This document shows positions 1 to 10,000 of a stretch of 64,000 nt of DNA, piece by piece. The position numbers and the translations under genes are program-made. Source of the DNA: Flavobacteriales bacterium (GTDB lineage: Bacteria > Bacteroidota > Bacteroidia > Flavobacteriales_E > Vicingaceae); NCBI GenBank assembly GCA_018608405.1, contig JABAZP010000005.1:294888-358887 (forward strand), in the 5' to 3' direction. The notes beneath the pieces were generated by a model that was not told where the DNA came from, did no database searches, and saw nothing but the letters and a program-made list of their open reading frames with translations. Within the stretch, counting starts at the first letter, position 1; each line of letters starts with the position of its first letter.

Positions 1-3000
1 GGATTCAATTACGAAGCAAGTTGTTATTGTTGCGAATCCAACTGCAGATGCGGGTATCGATCAAGATATTTGTAATACATTCTCCGTCTTAATAGGAGGA
101 ACTCCTACTTCAAGCACTCCAAATGTGAGTTACAATTGGGATAACTCAGCTAGTTTAACCAGCAATACAATTGCGAACCCAACAGCAAATCCAACGATTA
201 CAACAAGGTATAGTTTAACTGTCACGGAAAATACTACGGGTTGCTTCGACACGTCTTCTGTGTTAATTACTGTGAACCCTATTCCGGTTGTTAACTTTAA
301 CGTGGCTGATACTTGCGCGGGTAACACAACAATATTTACAGACCTTTCATCTCTTACTTCTGGTTCAATTACAAACTGGACTTGGGATTTTGGTGATGGA
401 ATTGGAACATCAACTCAACAAAACCCTGCTTATACCTATGCACTTGCAGGAATCTATAATGTTAAACTTGTTGCTGAGACAGGCTCTGGTTGTAAAGATT
501 CACTTGCAAGAACAATAACAGTAGTTCCGCTGCCGAATATCGATGCAGGTGCTGATCTAGTAATTTGTAATAGAGATACTGTGACACTCGGAGGTGCTCC
601 AACATCTTCGACTGCAGGTGTAAGCTATTCTTGGGATAACGCGGCCAGTTTATCAAACGCCACAATAGCAAACCCTTTAGCATTTCCAAGTGTAACCACT
701 CGTTATGGCTTGACCGTAACTGAAACCACAACTGGTTGTAGTGATACAGCTTCGGTAGTGATTGTGGTTAATCCTGTTCCGGTTGCTGCCTTTACAACGG
801 CAGATGTGTGCGAGAATTTGATAACACAATTTACGGAAGGTAGCTCAATCTTATCAGGGTCAATTGTGTCATGGGCCTGGGATTTTGGTGATTTAAGTGG
901 AACTTCATCTCAGCAAAATCCTGCATATCAATATGCGGCTCCAGGTTCTTATCAAGTCAAACTTGTCGTCGAGAGTGCTTTAGGGTGTAAGGATTCAATT
1001 ATCAATACAGTGGTGATTAGCCCAAAACCATCACCTAGTTTTACTTTTGCCAATTTATGCGAAAACGATGTTACTCAATTTACAGATGCATCTACCATTG
1101 CAACTGGAAGTATTACTTCTTGGTCTTGGGACTTTGGAGATGGGGTGGGAGTTTCTACTCAACAAAGCCCGATCTATACATTCTCAACACCAAATACATA
1201 CAATGTAAAGTTGGTTGTTACAAGTGATTTTGGGTGTACCGATTCAATAACTGTTCCAGTGACAATAGACCCGCTTCCTCGTGCAGATGCAGGACCTGAC
1301 CAAGTGATTTGTAATACAGGAACCGTTCAAATAGGCGGAAGTCCTAGTTCTAGCACACCAAATGTCAGTTACCTTTGGGATAACAGTGCTTCATTAAATG
1401 ACAATACGCTTTCAAATCCAGTAGCTTCGCCATCTACCACAACGCGATATACACTTACCGTTACAGAAAATTCAACTGGTTGTTCGGATACCTCTTCAGT
1501 GGTAGTTTCTGTGAATCCAATACCAGTTGTTGACTTTTCTGTTGCAGATACGTGTATAGGAAATATTACTTTATTTACAGATGTTTCTACTATTGCTGTA
1601 GGTGGCATAAACAGTTGGGTTTGGGATTTTGGTGATGCAGTAGGTACATCAACCTTACAAAATCCAAGCTATACCTATGGTTCTACTGGGACTTATGATG
1701 TAAAGTTAATTACAGTTTCTACCGCTGGTTGCACCGATTCAATTACAAAAACAATAACCATTGTATCACTTCCAGGAATAGATGCTGGAGCAGATCAAGC
1801 CATTTGCTTGAATGACTCAGTGACCATTGGAGGAACACCAACATCAGTTGGAACGAATGTTTCGTACACATGGGATAATGCAGGGACCTTGGATGACAAT
1901 ACAGCTGCAAATCCTATAGCAAAACCAATAGCTTCAACACGCTACAGGTTGACGGTAACGGATTTGAGTACAGGCTGTTTTGACACTTCTTCAGTGGTTG
2001 TTTTGGTGAACCCATTGCCAAATGCTGACTTCAGAGCTTCTAAAGTCTGTAGTGGAAATACTACTCAGTTTACAGACTTATCAAATATTTCTGCACCTGC
2101 TTTAATTCAAAATTGGACGTGGGACTTTGGCGATAACAATGGTACTTCAATTCTCCAGAACCCAACTTATGAATATCAATCTCCCGGAACTTATACCGTC
2201 AAGCTTATTGTTTCGACCAATTCCGGATGTTTAGACTCTATTGTTAGAAATGTAATTGTAGATACCTTGCCACTAGCTGATGCTGGTGCAGATCGATCAA
2301 TTTGTGAGTTGGATACAACAGTTTTAGGTAAGCCCAATGTAACCGGTGAGACTTATTCTTGGAATAACTCTTCCACATTAACAGATGCTACAGCAGCTCA
2401 GCCAGGAGCATTTCCAACTGTGGATACGAGATACATAGTAACCGTTACGAATTCAAATGGCTGTGTAAGTATCGACAGTGTTGACATTACGGTAACACTT
2501 GCACCAAATGTTGATGCCGGTATTGATTTAACCATTTGTAACCGGGATACAATCACCATTGGTGGGGCTCCAACTTCAACAGATCCCCTTGCTACTTATT
2601 TGTGGAATAATGCAGCAAGCTTAGATGATCCAACATTGGCTAATCCAAGGGCATTCCCAAATGATACAACGGCTTATGTAGTAACCGTAACTGACGTGTT
2701 AGGTTGTTCTGCTACAGATACAATGATTGTGAATGTTAACCCATTAGCATTAGCAAATGTGGATTTTAGAGTGGATGCCGATTGTGAAGGTGATTTTGCT
2801 GCCTTTACTGACATCAGTACTCTTTCTGCGGGAAGTATTGCCTCTTGGTCATGGAATTTTGGTGATGGAGTAGGAACTTCAACCTTACAAAATCCTGGTT
2901 ATCAATATGCGACACCTGGAACTTATTCGGTTTTATTAGAGGTGCAAACAGCCCTAGGTTGCATAGACTCAATCAGAAAGGATGTTACTATTTTTCCATT

Positions 3001-4228
3001 GCCTATAGCAGATGCAGGAAGTGATGTTTCAATTTGTTTTGGAGACACCGTAAGTTTAGGAGGGAACCCAACAGGACCTATCGGTGCAAGTTATTCTTGG
3101 TCTCCTGCTTTCGAATTATCTTCAGTGACAGATCCGAACCCAAGAGCATACCCTACAAGTTCTACAATTTACTATTTAACGGTAACAAGCGTAAGTGGTT
3201 GTTTTGGTTATGACACAGTAAATGTTGATGTGAAGGCACTGCCAATTGTTGAGGCACAAAAAGATTCCTCGTTATGCGTAGATCAGCCTGTTCAACTTTC
3301 GGCAACAGGGGCTGCTGCGTATAGTTGGTCGCCTGCTAATTATCTAGACGATCCATTGATTGCAAATCCAATAGCTAGAGCGTTGAAGAGTACTAATTTT
3401 ATAGTCGTTGGAACCGGGGCTAATGGATGTATAGCAGCAGATACCGTGTTTATTGATGTTTTCAATTTGGCCTTTAGTCCGGTTGATACAGCTATTTGTT
3501 CAGGTGACAGTGTTGTTCTTGCACCAGTTCTGCAAGGTGATACCAATGGAATAAGCTATTCGTGGTCGTCTTCAAATCCTAATAATGTGTTAAGCAACAC
3601 AACAGCAAGCTCAATTATGGTTACCGCTGCGACACGACAATATTTTACGCTGCAAATTCAAAATGCACTGGGTTGCGTTGATACTGATAGCATTTACGTA
3701 AATATGAAACAGGCAGCTGAGGTAGATTTTGATTATTTAAATTCTCCTAGATGCGAAAAATCTATTGTCGAAATTCAGAATAATTCAACATTTACTGACG
3801 ATTACATCTGGAAGTTGAATGGACAAATTGTTAGTCGAGATAGGCATCCAGACTTTCAAATTGATAATCTAGTTGAAAATACGGTTACTTTGATTGGGAG
3901 TAATTTAACTTGTACCGATTCTACCACAGAGGTAATTGAACCTGCAGGTTTACGTGAATTACTTCAGTTGAAGGATGCCAATGTATTTACTCCAAACGGA
4001 GATGGATTGAACGATATATTTGACCCGGGCTTTGAGGGAGAATTTATTGGATGTGTGGATTTTCAAATATTTGACCGTTGGGGAGAAAAAGTGTTCGACT
4101 CGAATATTGGTCAGTATGGTTGGGATGGTGTAACATTGAGAGGAAGGCCTGCTAAGGTTGGAGTTTACTTTTACATTATCCAAATCGGAACCGAAGAGAT
4201 TCGGGGGTCAGTCTTCTTAAACAGGTAA
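1..4228 (+). CDS. Giant PKD/Ig-like repeat surface protein, T9SS type B sorting domain (5' end outside window)
   Basis: The frame is open from the first bases, so the start lies upstream of the window; about 1,409 residues are visible. Two modules alternate. The Ig-like module (consensus DAGxDxxICN ... SYxWDN ... TRYxLTVTE) begins near nt 47, 541, 1285, 1780, 2280, 2515 and 3010. The PKD module (consensus SWxWDFGDGxGTS ... PGTYxVKL ... GCxDSI) begins near nt 285, 770, 1030, 1510, 2010 and 2750. Two to three degenerate modules follow. The last 85 or so residues form the gliding-motility-type C-terminal domain (TPNGDGLNDIF, FDRWGEKVF, GVYFYIIQI), known as a type B sorting signal for T9SS. Inferred role: secreted, surface-attached adhesin or gliding-type protein. 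The ligand is unknown. Confidence 0.93.
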   Translation, partial: DSITKQVVIVANPTADAGIDQDICNTFSVLIGGTPTSSTPNVSYNWDNSASLTSNTIANPTANPTITTRYSLTVTENTTGCFDTSSVLITVNPIPVVNFNVADTCAGNTTIFTDLSSLTSGSITNWTWDFGDGIGTSTQQNPAYTYALAGIYNVKLVAETGSGCKDSLARTITVVPLPNIDAGADLVICNRDTVTLGGAPTSSTAGVSYSWDNAASLSNATIANPLAFPSVTTRYGLTVTETTTGCSDTASVVIVVNPVPVAAFTTADVCENLITQFTEGSSILSGSIVSWAWDFGDLSGTSSQQNPAYQYAAPGSYQVKLVVESALGCKDSIINTVVISPKPSPSFTFANLCENDVTQFTDASTIATGSITSWSWDFGDGVGVSTQQSPIYTFSTPNTYNVKLVVTSDFGCTDSITVPVTIDPLPRADAGPDQVICNTGTVQIGGSPSSSTPNVSYLWDNSASLNDNTLSNPVASPSTTTRYTLTVTENSTGCSDTSSVVVSVNPIPVVDFSVADTCIGNITLFTDVSTIAVGGINSWVWDFGDAVGTSTLQNPSYTYGSTGTYDVKLITVSTAGCTDSITKTITIVSLPGIDAGADQAICLNDSVTIGGTPTSVGTNVSYTWDNAGTLDDNTAANPIAKPIASTRYRLTVTDLSTGCFDTSSVVVLVNPLPNADFRASKVCSGNTTQFTDLSNISAPALIQNWTWDFGDNNGTSILQNPTYEYQSPGTYTVKLIVSTNSGCLDSIVRNVIVDTLPLADAGADRSICELDTTVLGKPNVTGETYSWNNSSTLTDATAAQPGAFPTVDTRYIVTVTNSNGCVSIDSVDITVTLAPNVDAGIDLTICNRDTITIGGAPTSTDPLATYLWNNAASLDDPTLANPRAFPNDTTAYVVTVTDVLGCSATDTMIVNVNPLALANVDFRVDADCEGDFAAFTDISTLSAGSIASWSWNFGDGVGTSTLQNPGYQYATPGTYSVLLEVQTALGCIDSIRKDVTIFPLPIADAGSDVSICFGDTVSLGGNPTGPIGASYSWSPAFELSSVTDPNPRAYPTSSTIYYLTVTSVSGCFGYDTVNVDVKALPIVEAQKDSSLCVDQPVQLSATGAAAYSWSPANYLDDPLIANPIARALKSTNFIVVGTGANGCIAADTVFIDVFNLAFSPVDTAICSGDSVVLAPVLQGDTNGISYSWSSSNPNNVLSNTTASSIMVTAATRQYFTLQIQNALGCVDTDSIYVNMKQAAEVDFDYLNSPRCEKSIVEIQNNSTFTDDYIWKLNGQIVSRDRHPDFQIDNLVENTVTLIGSNLTCTDSTTEVIEPAGLRELLQLKDANVFTPNGDGLNDIFDPGFEGEFIGCVDFQIFDRWGEKVFDSNIGQYGWDGVTLRGRPAKVGVYFYIIQIGTEEIRGSVFLNR

Positions 4229-4248
4229 CATCCAACACTATTTATATA

Positions 4249-4287
4249 AAAAGAAGCCGCTTCATTGAACTTGAAGCGGCTTCTTTT
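4249..4287. terminator. Bidirectional intrinsic terminator
   Basis: Perfect 16-bp inverted repeat: left arm 4249-4264 (AAAAGAAGCCGCTTCA), 7-nt loop, right arm 4272-4287. It has an A-run on one side and a T-run on the other, and sits between two convergent genes, so it probably serves both. Confidence 0.85.
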
Positions 4288-4366
4288 ATTTTGAATTTTA
4301 TGCACTTTGAAATACTTTTCTACTGCTGTCCCAATATGAAGAGCTATTCTTTGAATGGAGGCTTAG

Positions 4367-6361
4367 TTAGAGACGAATGATTTTAAACTCAGTTCTTCTA
4401 TTCTGCGCTTTTCCTTCAACTGTTGAGTTATCTGAGATTGGTTCACTTGCTCCATAGCCTTTAGTTTGAAGTCGCTCTGCAGGTATGCCATTAGTTGTTA
4501 AATACTCTTTCACCGAATTAGCTCTATTTTTTGAAAGGGTAAGGTTGAGTTGAGCATTCCCTACATTGTCTGTATGTCCTCCAATTTCAATAATGAGGTT
4601 TTCATTTTTAGTTAAGAAGGCAACTAATTTGTTTAATTCTACTTTCGATTCTTTTTTCAAATCATACTTAGCTGTTTCAAAAAAGATATTTTTTAAGATA
4701 ATTTTTTCGCCAGCTAAAATTGGATTAAGCGGTACATTTTGAACGAATGGTTTGTCAGACGAGTAGTTTATTAAAGAGAAGTTTTCTGAAAAGAACATGT
4801 ACCCATTTTTTGAGGAGTTTAATGCATAGTTCTTTCCTGTTGGTAAGGTAACCAAGAATTCTCCTGTAGTGTTATCGGAGAACGCCTCAATGATTGCTTC
4901 ACCACTTTCTAAGTCCAGTAATTCAAACCTCGCACCAAGTGGCTTTTTCGTCTTACTGTCGTATATTTTTCCTGCAAAATAGGTAACCTTATTTGGAGCA
5001 AAATTTTGAGGCAAGTCGAATTGATACAAATCTAACCCGCCATAACCACCTTCTCGGTCAGAAGCAAAAATGGCAATTTTTCCGTTTGGTGAAACCAACA
5101 AACTATTCTCATTCTTATGCGTGTTTATTGGATATCCAAGATTAATTGCTGGTCCCCAGTCTCCATTTTCATCTAATTGACTCATATAAATATCTAACCC
5201 TCCCATTCCGACGTGACCATCTGAAGAGAAATAAAGTGTTTTACCATCAGGATGAATCAATACAGACTCTTCATTTCCAGGTGTATTTATGTTTGCATTA
5301 AGAGGGGTAGGCTTTGACCAACTTCCATCAGCTTGAAGTTTCGTGACATAAATATTTCCGTCGTTCATACTTTGCATGCCTCGTTTTCCTTTCACAAAGT
5401 ACAATGATTTTCCATCCGCTGAAAATGATGGTTGTGTTTCCCAGTTGTTCGTATTAATTACTCCACCTAGGTTGATTGGCTTCGTCCAAACCTGATCATT
5501 TTTAACGCTGTAAAATAAGTCGCAACTTCCTTTCCCTAATTTACCTCCTCCATAGTTTCCAAAAATTTCACAAGAAGCATAAATCATAAGTTGTCCATTA
5601 GCAGCCAACGAAGGCGCTCCTTCATTTATTTCCGTATTTATTGGAGTGCCCATATTCTGAGCCTTCTGCCACTCTCCATTAACTTTGGTTGAAATATAGA
5701 AGTCTTCATTGTACTTCGTTGGAGATTTTTGATCTGGGAGTCTTCGCGTAAAAAGAATTGTCTTTTCATCCACCGTCATTGACGGGAAATATTCTAAAAA
5801 TTCGCTATTTATATTGGCGCCCAAATTAATTGGTTCAAAAGGGTAGGGGTTCTTTTTAGCTTCAAGAGCGAAGTTGATATTATCCAACTGTTGCTTCGCC
5901 CTTTCTAGTATTTTAGGATTAACCTCTTCAATTGAAATAAACCGGGAGTGGTGTTTCTTAGCTTCTTCGTAGTTACCTTCGTTTAACTCTAGCTCTCCCA
6001 AGAAGAAAAAATTATTGGGAATTGCTCTAGGGTTTATTGCAATGGCTTTTTCAAAACTCGCTTTTGCTTTTTCTTGTTGATTGTTGTCAATATAAATATA
6101 AGCTAACAATGTTTGAGCTTCGACAAAGTTAGGGTCTCTTTCAAGTGCTTTGTAAAGGGTAAGTTCAGCTTCATTTAGCTTATAAGCTTGGTAAAAAGCT
6201 TGAGCTTCAGTATATAGTTTTTGAGCTTTTTTATCGCTTGAAGTCGATTGTGCAATTGATATTGCCGTGTTGCAAGAGAGTAGTATCAGCAGTAATAAGG
6301 AGGTGCTGAGTTTTGCTAAGGAATGTCTAAATATTTGTGTGTTTGAACGCTGATTCGCCAT
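4367..6361 (-). CDS. OmpA-family lipoprotein with TPR, PD40 propeller and regulatory-like domain (PorE-like architecture)
   Basis: 664 residues. A lipoprotein signal ends in LLSC, with the lipidated Cys at position 30. TPR-like helices cover about 45-150. Five PD40/WD40-like blades cover about 190-465 (for example PSFSADGKSLYFVKG, SPNGKIAIFASDREGGYGG). A carboxypeptidase-regulatory-like domain covers about 470-540. The C-terminal OmpA peptidoglycan-binding domain covers about 555-664 (GGHTDNVG, NRRTEF). This order matches PorE, a periplasmic T9SS component that binds peptidoglycan, but Bacteroidota carry several paralogues of this design, so the T9SS role is an inference. The only usable start is the ATG at 6361, which overlaps the end of queE by 46 nt and suggests coupled translation. 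Confidence 0.85.
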   Translation of the reverse strand: MANQRSNTQIFRHSLAKLSTSLLLLILLSCNTAISIAQSTSSDKKAQKLYTEAQAFYQAYKLNEAELTLYKALERDPNFVEAQTLLAYIYIDNNQQEKAKASFEKAIAINPRAIPNNFFFLGELELNEGNYEEAKKHHSRFISIEEVNPKILERAKQQLDNINFALEAKKNPYPFEPINLGANINSEFLEYFPSMTVDEKTILFTRRLPDQKSPTKYNEDFYISTKVNGEWQKAQNMGTPINTEINEGAPSLAANGQLMIYASCEIFGNYGGGKLGKGSCDLFYSVKNDQVWTKPINLGGVINTNNWETQPSFSADGKSLYFVKGKRGMQSMNDGNIYVTKLQADGSWSKPTPLNANINTPGNEESVLIHPDGKTLYFSSDGHVGMGGLDIYMSQLDENGDWGPAINLGYPINTHKNENSLLVSPNGKIAIFASDREGGYGGLDLYQFDLPQNFAPNKVTYFAGKIYDSKTKKPLGARFELLDLESGEAIIEAFSDNTTGEFLVTLPTGKNYALNSSKNGYMFFSENFSLINYSSDKPFVQNVPLNPILAGEKIILKNIFFETAKYDLKKESKVELNKLVAFLTKNENLIIEIGGHTDNVGNAQLNLTLSKNRANSVKEYLTTNGIPAERLQTKGYGASEPISDNSTVEGKAQNRRTEFKIIRL

Positions 6362-6930
6362 TGTGGGTTTTGTTTTACGTATTCAATCAAGCTTGGAGTT
6401 AATTCTTCTCGTTTACTCCATTCTACTTGCAAGTAAAGTTTACAATTTTTATTCACTTTGGCGGCATGTTCTTCAGCCCATTTAAAATCAGACTGATTAA
6501 AAATAATGACTTTTAATTCGTTTGCAACCTCATAAAATTCTTCCTTAGGAGCCTTAAACTTTTTTGGTGATAAACAAATCCAATGCCAACTTCCACTAAG
6601 AGCATATGCCCCTGAGGTTTCAACTGCCAATTCAAAACCTTCGGCAATTAGTTTCTCAGTCAATGTTGTAAGGTCATACATCATTGGCTCGCCTCCCGTG
6701 ATCACACAAAAATGCGTGGGGTTTTCAAGAGCCAATTTGACGATATTTTCGGAGGTTTCAATTTTATGCAAACCTGCATCCCAACTTTCTTTTACGTCGC
6801 ACCAGTGGCAACCCACATCACAACCCGCTAAACGAATAAAATAAGCAGCTTTACCTGTGTAATAACCTTCGCCCTGTAAGGTGTAAAAGGCTTCCATTAA
6901 AGGATATTCTAATGTCTGTAGCTTTGTCAT
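6316..6930 (-). CDS. queE: 7-carboxy-7-deazaguanine synthase (radical SAM)
   Basis: 204 residues, the usual size for QueE. This enzyme converts 6-carboxy-tetrahydropterin to 7-carboxy-7-deazaguanine in the queuosine (tRNA) pathway. The cluster-binding CxxxCxxC is at C37, C41 and C44 (GCDVGCHWCD). The SAM-contacting GGEP is at 79-82, and an early substrate-binding block FYTLQGEG is present. The usual neighbours queC, queD and queF are not in the window. Its 3' end overlaps the PorE-like gene by 46 nt on the same strand. The preceding terminator separates it from the protease gene, so queE probably has its own promoter; TAATTTAG just upstream is a 7/8 match to the -7 consensus. Confidence 0.9.
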   Translation of the reverse strand: MTKLQTLEYPLMEAFYTLQGEGYYTGKAAYFIRLAGCDVGCHWCDVKESWDAGLHKIETSENIVKLALENPTHFCVITGGEPMMYDLTTLTEKLIAEGFELAVETSGAYALSGSWHWICLSPKKFKAPKEEFYEVANELKVIIFNQSDFKWAEEHAAKVNKNCKLYLQVEWSKREELTPSLIEYVKQNPQWRISVQTHKYLDIP

Positions 6931-6974
6931 GCGTGAAATTGGGCGGCTAAATTAAGCTTTTCTGTAAGGGCAAT

Positions 6975-7010
6975 AAAAATCCCATTCTGAAAAACAGAAT
7001 GGGATTTTTT
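6975..7010 (-). terminator. Intrinsic terminator of the subtilase gene
   Basis: Perfect 15-bp inverted repeat (6975-6989 and 6995-7009; AAAAATCCCATTCTG) with a 5-nt loop and A/T runs at both ends. It lies 15 nt beyond the stop of the minus-strand protease gene and before queE. Confidence 0.85.
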
Positions 7011-7024
7011 TCATTTGTGAATAC

Positions 7025-10000
7025 TTAATAGACAATTAGTTTTTCCACTGCACCTGAATTTCTTTCCGTTAAGAAATAAATTCCTTTAGAATAGTTAGAT
7101 AAGTCAATTGTACTTATTTCGGATTTAATATTTAACTCTTCAATAATTCTTCCGCTCATATCCATAATTTGAATGTTATTTGTTGGAAGCTCATTGAAAT
7201 TTAACGTGAACATGCCTTCTGAAGGATTTGGATAAACTGAGAAAGAATTATTTAAATTCCCTTCATTTAATCCTAATGAAAGGTCAACAAAGTTGATGTC
7301 ATCAATAGCGATATCACTTGACCAGTTGTTTCCTGTAGTTACTGTAATTCTGAAATTTACAGTTTGTCCTACATACGCTCTCATGTCGATCGTCGCTTGT
7401 TGCCATGAATTACCTTGTGAGCCTGTAATTGGAGCTATAATATTATTGGTCCAAGCACCATTGGTAAACATGTCTACATTAATTCTACCCACCGCTGTTC
7501 CATTCATGTGATACCAAAAACTAAATTCTGGAGCAATGGTATTTGTTAAATTGAAACACGGAGATATAGTTACAGCATCTGAAAAAGTACATCCGCCCGA
7601 CGCTTCTGAATATAGATATCTACCGGTTCCTGTCCCAGGATTGCGATCAACATTTGGACCTGTTCCATTTGATGGTGTTCCTCCAAAATCAACCCGTAGA
7701 TCAATATCGTCATCCACTCCATTTAATCCATTAAACCAACCGCCATTTAAGTTACACGTTGTCGTTCCACAATCAGCTGTTGTGAAGCAGTTTAAGTTAC
7801 TCTCAAAGTCTTCAGTGTAAGGTAAGGTAAATGCAGAGGCTAGTACCGTTAAATCATAACGAATTGAATCATTAAGCTCATTTTGATCACCTACCTGTTC
7901 CGCTATTACATCAAAGTTATCTGTTCCTGAAGTTGCGAATACTAATGAATCAGAAAAACTGAATGTTCTTGTAGCATTTGCTATTAGTGGAGCTTGTAAA
8001 GTGTCAAAGTAGGTCACTCCGTTATGAACCATTCTTAAAGGGACATTAACAGCAATACTATCTCCATTATTTCTTAGAGTAACAGCGATTGGAGTTTTGT
8101 CTGTTCCACAATTAATGAGGAAAGAACTGTTTGGCGAAGTCACTTGTACTATTTCTAAATCGTAATCAAACGGACAGTTAGTGACTACTTTTCCAATCGG
8201 TCTTGCGGGAGACCGCTTTCCTTCAAAACCATTTCCTAAAGCAGAAACAGCAAACCAGTTATCATCTGAAAGGTTGAGGTTGTACACTTTAAAAGTTGTA
8301 GACGTTGAAACCCCAATTGAATCCATACGCGTAGCTCCTAATTGGTAGATTTTATAGCCAGTTGCTCCTGCAGCCGGATTCCAGGTTAACTCTACCGAGT
8401 CAGGGCAAATGAAATTTGTTCTAACATTCAGTGGTTGTCTGATGATTGAAAAATTATGTGCAGAAACTCCTGTTCTAGTTCCTTTTCGAACTCTAACCAA
8501 CGCATCACCTGTGGCAGCTCCAGGTACATTCCAATCAAAGGACCTTGCTGCACCATTTGTGGTTGTAATACCTATCCAAGTTGTCCCATTATTTAAACTA
8601 TACTCTAAAATGGTAGTTCCGGTGTTTCCAAAAGCATCCCAACGGATAGTTTCAGTGGTTCCAGGAACTAGTCCTTCTCCACCACTTGGATAGGTTACTT
8701 CGATGGCATCGTCTCTGCTTTCCCATACAATAAAATATTTCTGAGGGCCTTGTGGAATTGTTTTGCCATTCACTAGCAAGGTATAAGTTCCAGCGCTGAC
8801 CGTGTCAATCTGAACTTGTTCCATGTTATTTAAACTGTCAATTCCCTTTGTTGCCGGACTCGTAATGAAAACAGCATTTAAGTTTGGTGTGGGGTTCAAT
8901 ACCCAAGGTAATAATGTATCGCCTGTTGGTGTAACAACTTTTAAATCTATGTTGTTAACAAGCGCTTGCGCAGCTATAGTTGATGCTTCGTAGTCCGTCC
9001 AATAAATCATGAACTTTAATTCTTCAACATTAGCACCGACTGTAACAGTGTGTGAATTGTTGCCATTCTGAGAAATGGTTGAGCTCAAATACCTGTTTTG
9101 TTCAAGCAAGGTCATTGCTCTATGAGCGTTAACTCTACCCCAGCCGAAAGTAAAGTCGGGACCAACATTCCCTAAATCTTTAGCGGTGTTTAACATGGCT
9201 GCTTTAATCAAACCTGATTCAGGATCATTACCGTTGTTCAATGCTCTATAACCTTGATACATTTGAGCGGCTAAACCTGCAATTCCAGGAGACGCTGCTG
9301 ATGTTCCACCACCTGTTTGGTAAGTATTGTTAGCGTTAATTGAAATTTGGCCAGTTCCATTTGCACTAATGTCTGGCTTTATTCTTCCGTCAGTTGCAGG
9401 TCCTCTTGAGCTACTCGTTTCAATGATTGAATTATAACGCAAATTAGCTGTTGCAATCACTGCTTTCCCTTGCTTTCTGCCTCCAGTAATGGTACCCCAG
9501 TTTACCCGAGGGCTGGTGGGTGAGTATGCTCCATATCCACAATTACTTGTTGAACTATTCCCAGCAGAAAAGACATGAAGTAACTCAGGGTTTTGACGCG
9601 TTTGCTGGTCAACAAACCTTGTTGTTGAGGTATAACCTCCATTGCAACCTTCACTGTACGAGGTTGAGGTAATAACTACCCCTCTTGTACTGTAGTTGCT
9701 AACAGCGTTGGCTATGTGCGGGTATCCTCCAATGTCGTAATAATAAAGATATGCTCCTGGAGCCATTCCTCGGTTATCAGGGTTTAAGTTTCCGGCACCC
9801 ATTGCAATTCCACTAACCATATCTCCGTGAGAGCCATTTTGATTTGTCGCAAAGGAAGTAACTCTACCTTTTATGTCAATATGCGGTCCAATTATAGCGT
9901 CATCTGCTATGGCTATACTTACTCCTGTTCCATCGTATTTTCTTCCTAGAGGGTGGTCAGAGTCCAGTATATTTGATCTGTGTAACGTTCTTCCTCTTTG

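Noticed and set aside
130-1608. Antisense and alternate-frame ORFs within the PKD/Ig array
   Set aside because: They mirror the repeat periodicity of the sense gene and lack any family signature.
7293-8693. Plus-strand ORFs of 70-94 codons opposite the subtilase
   Set aside because: Shadow frames of a gene with clear catalytic motifs on the other strand.
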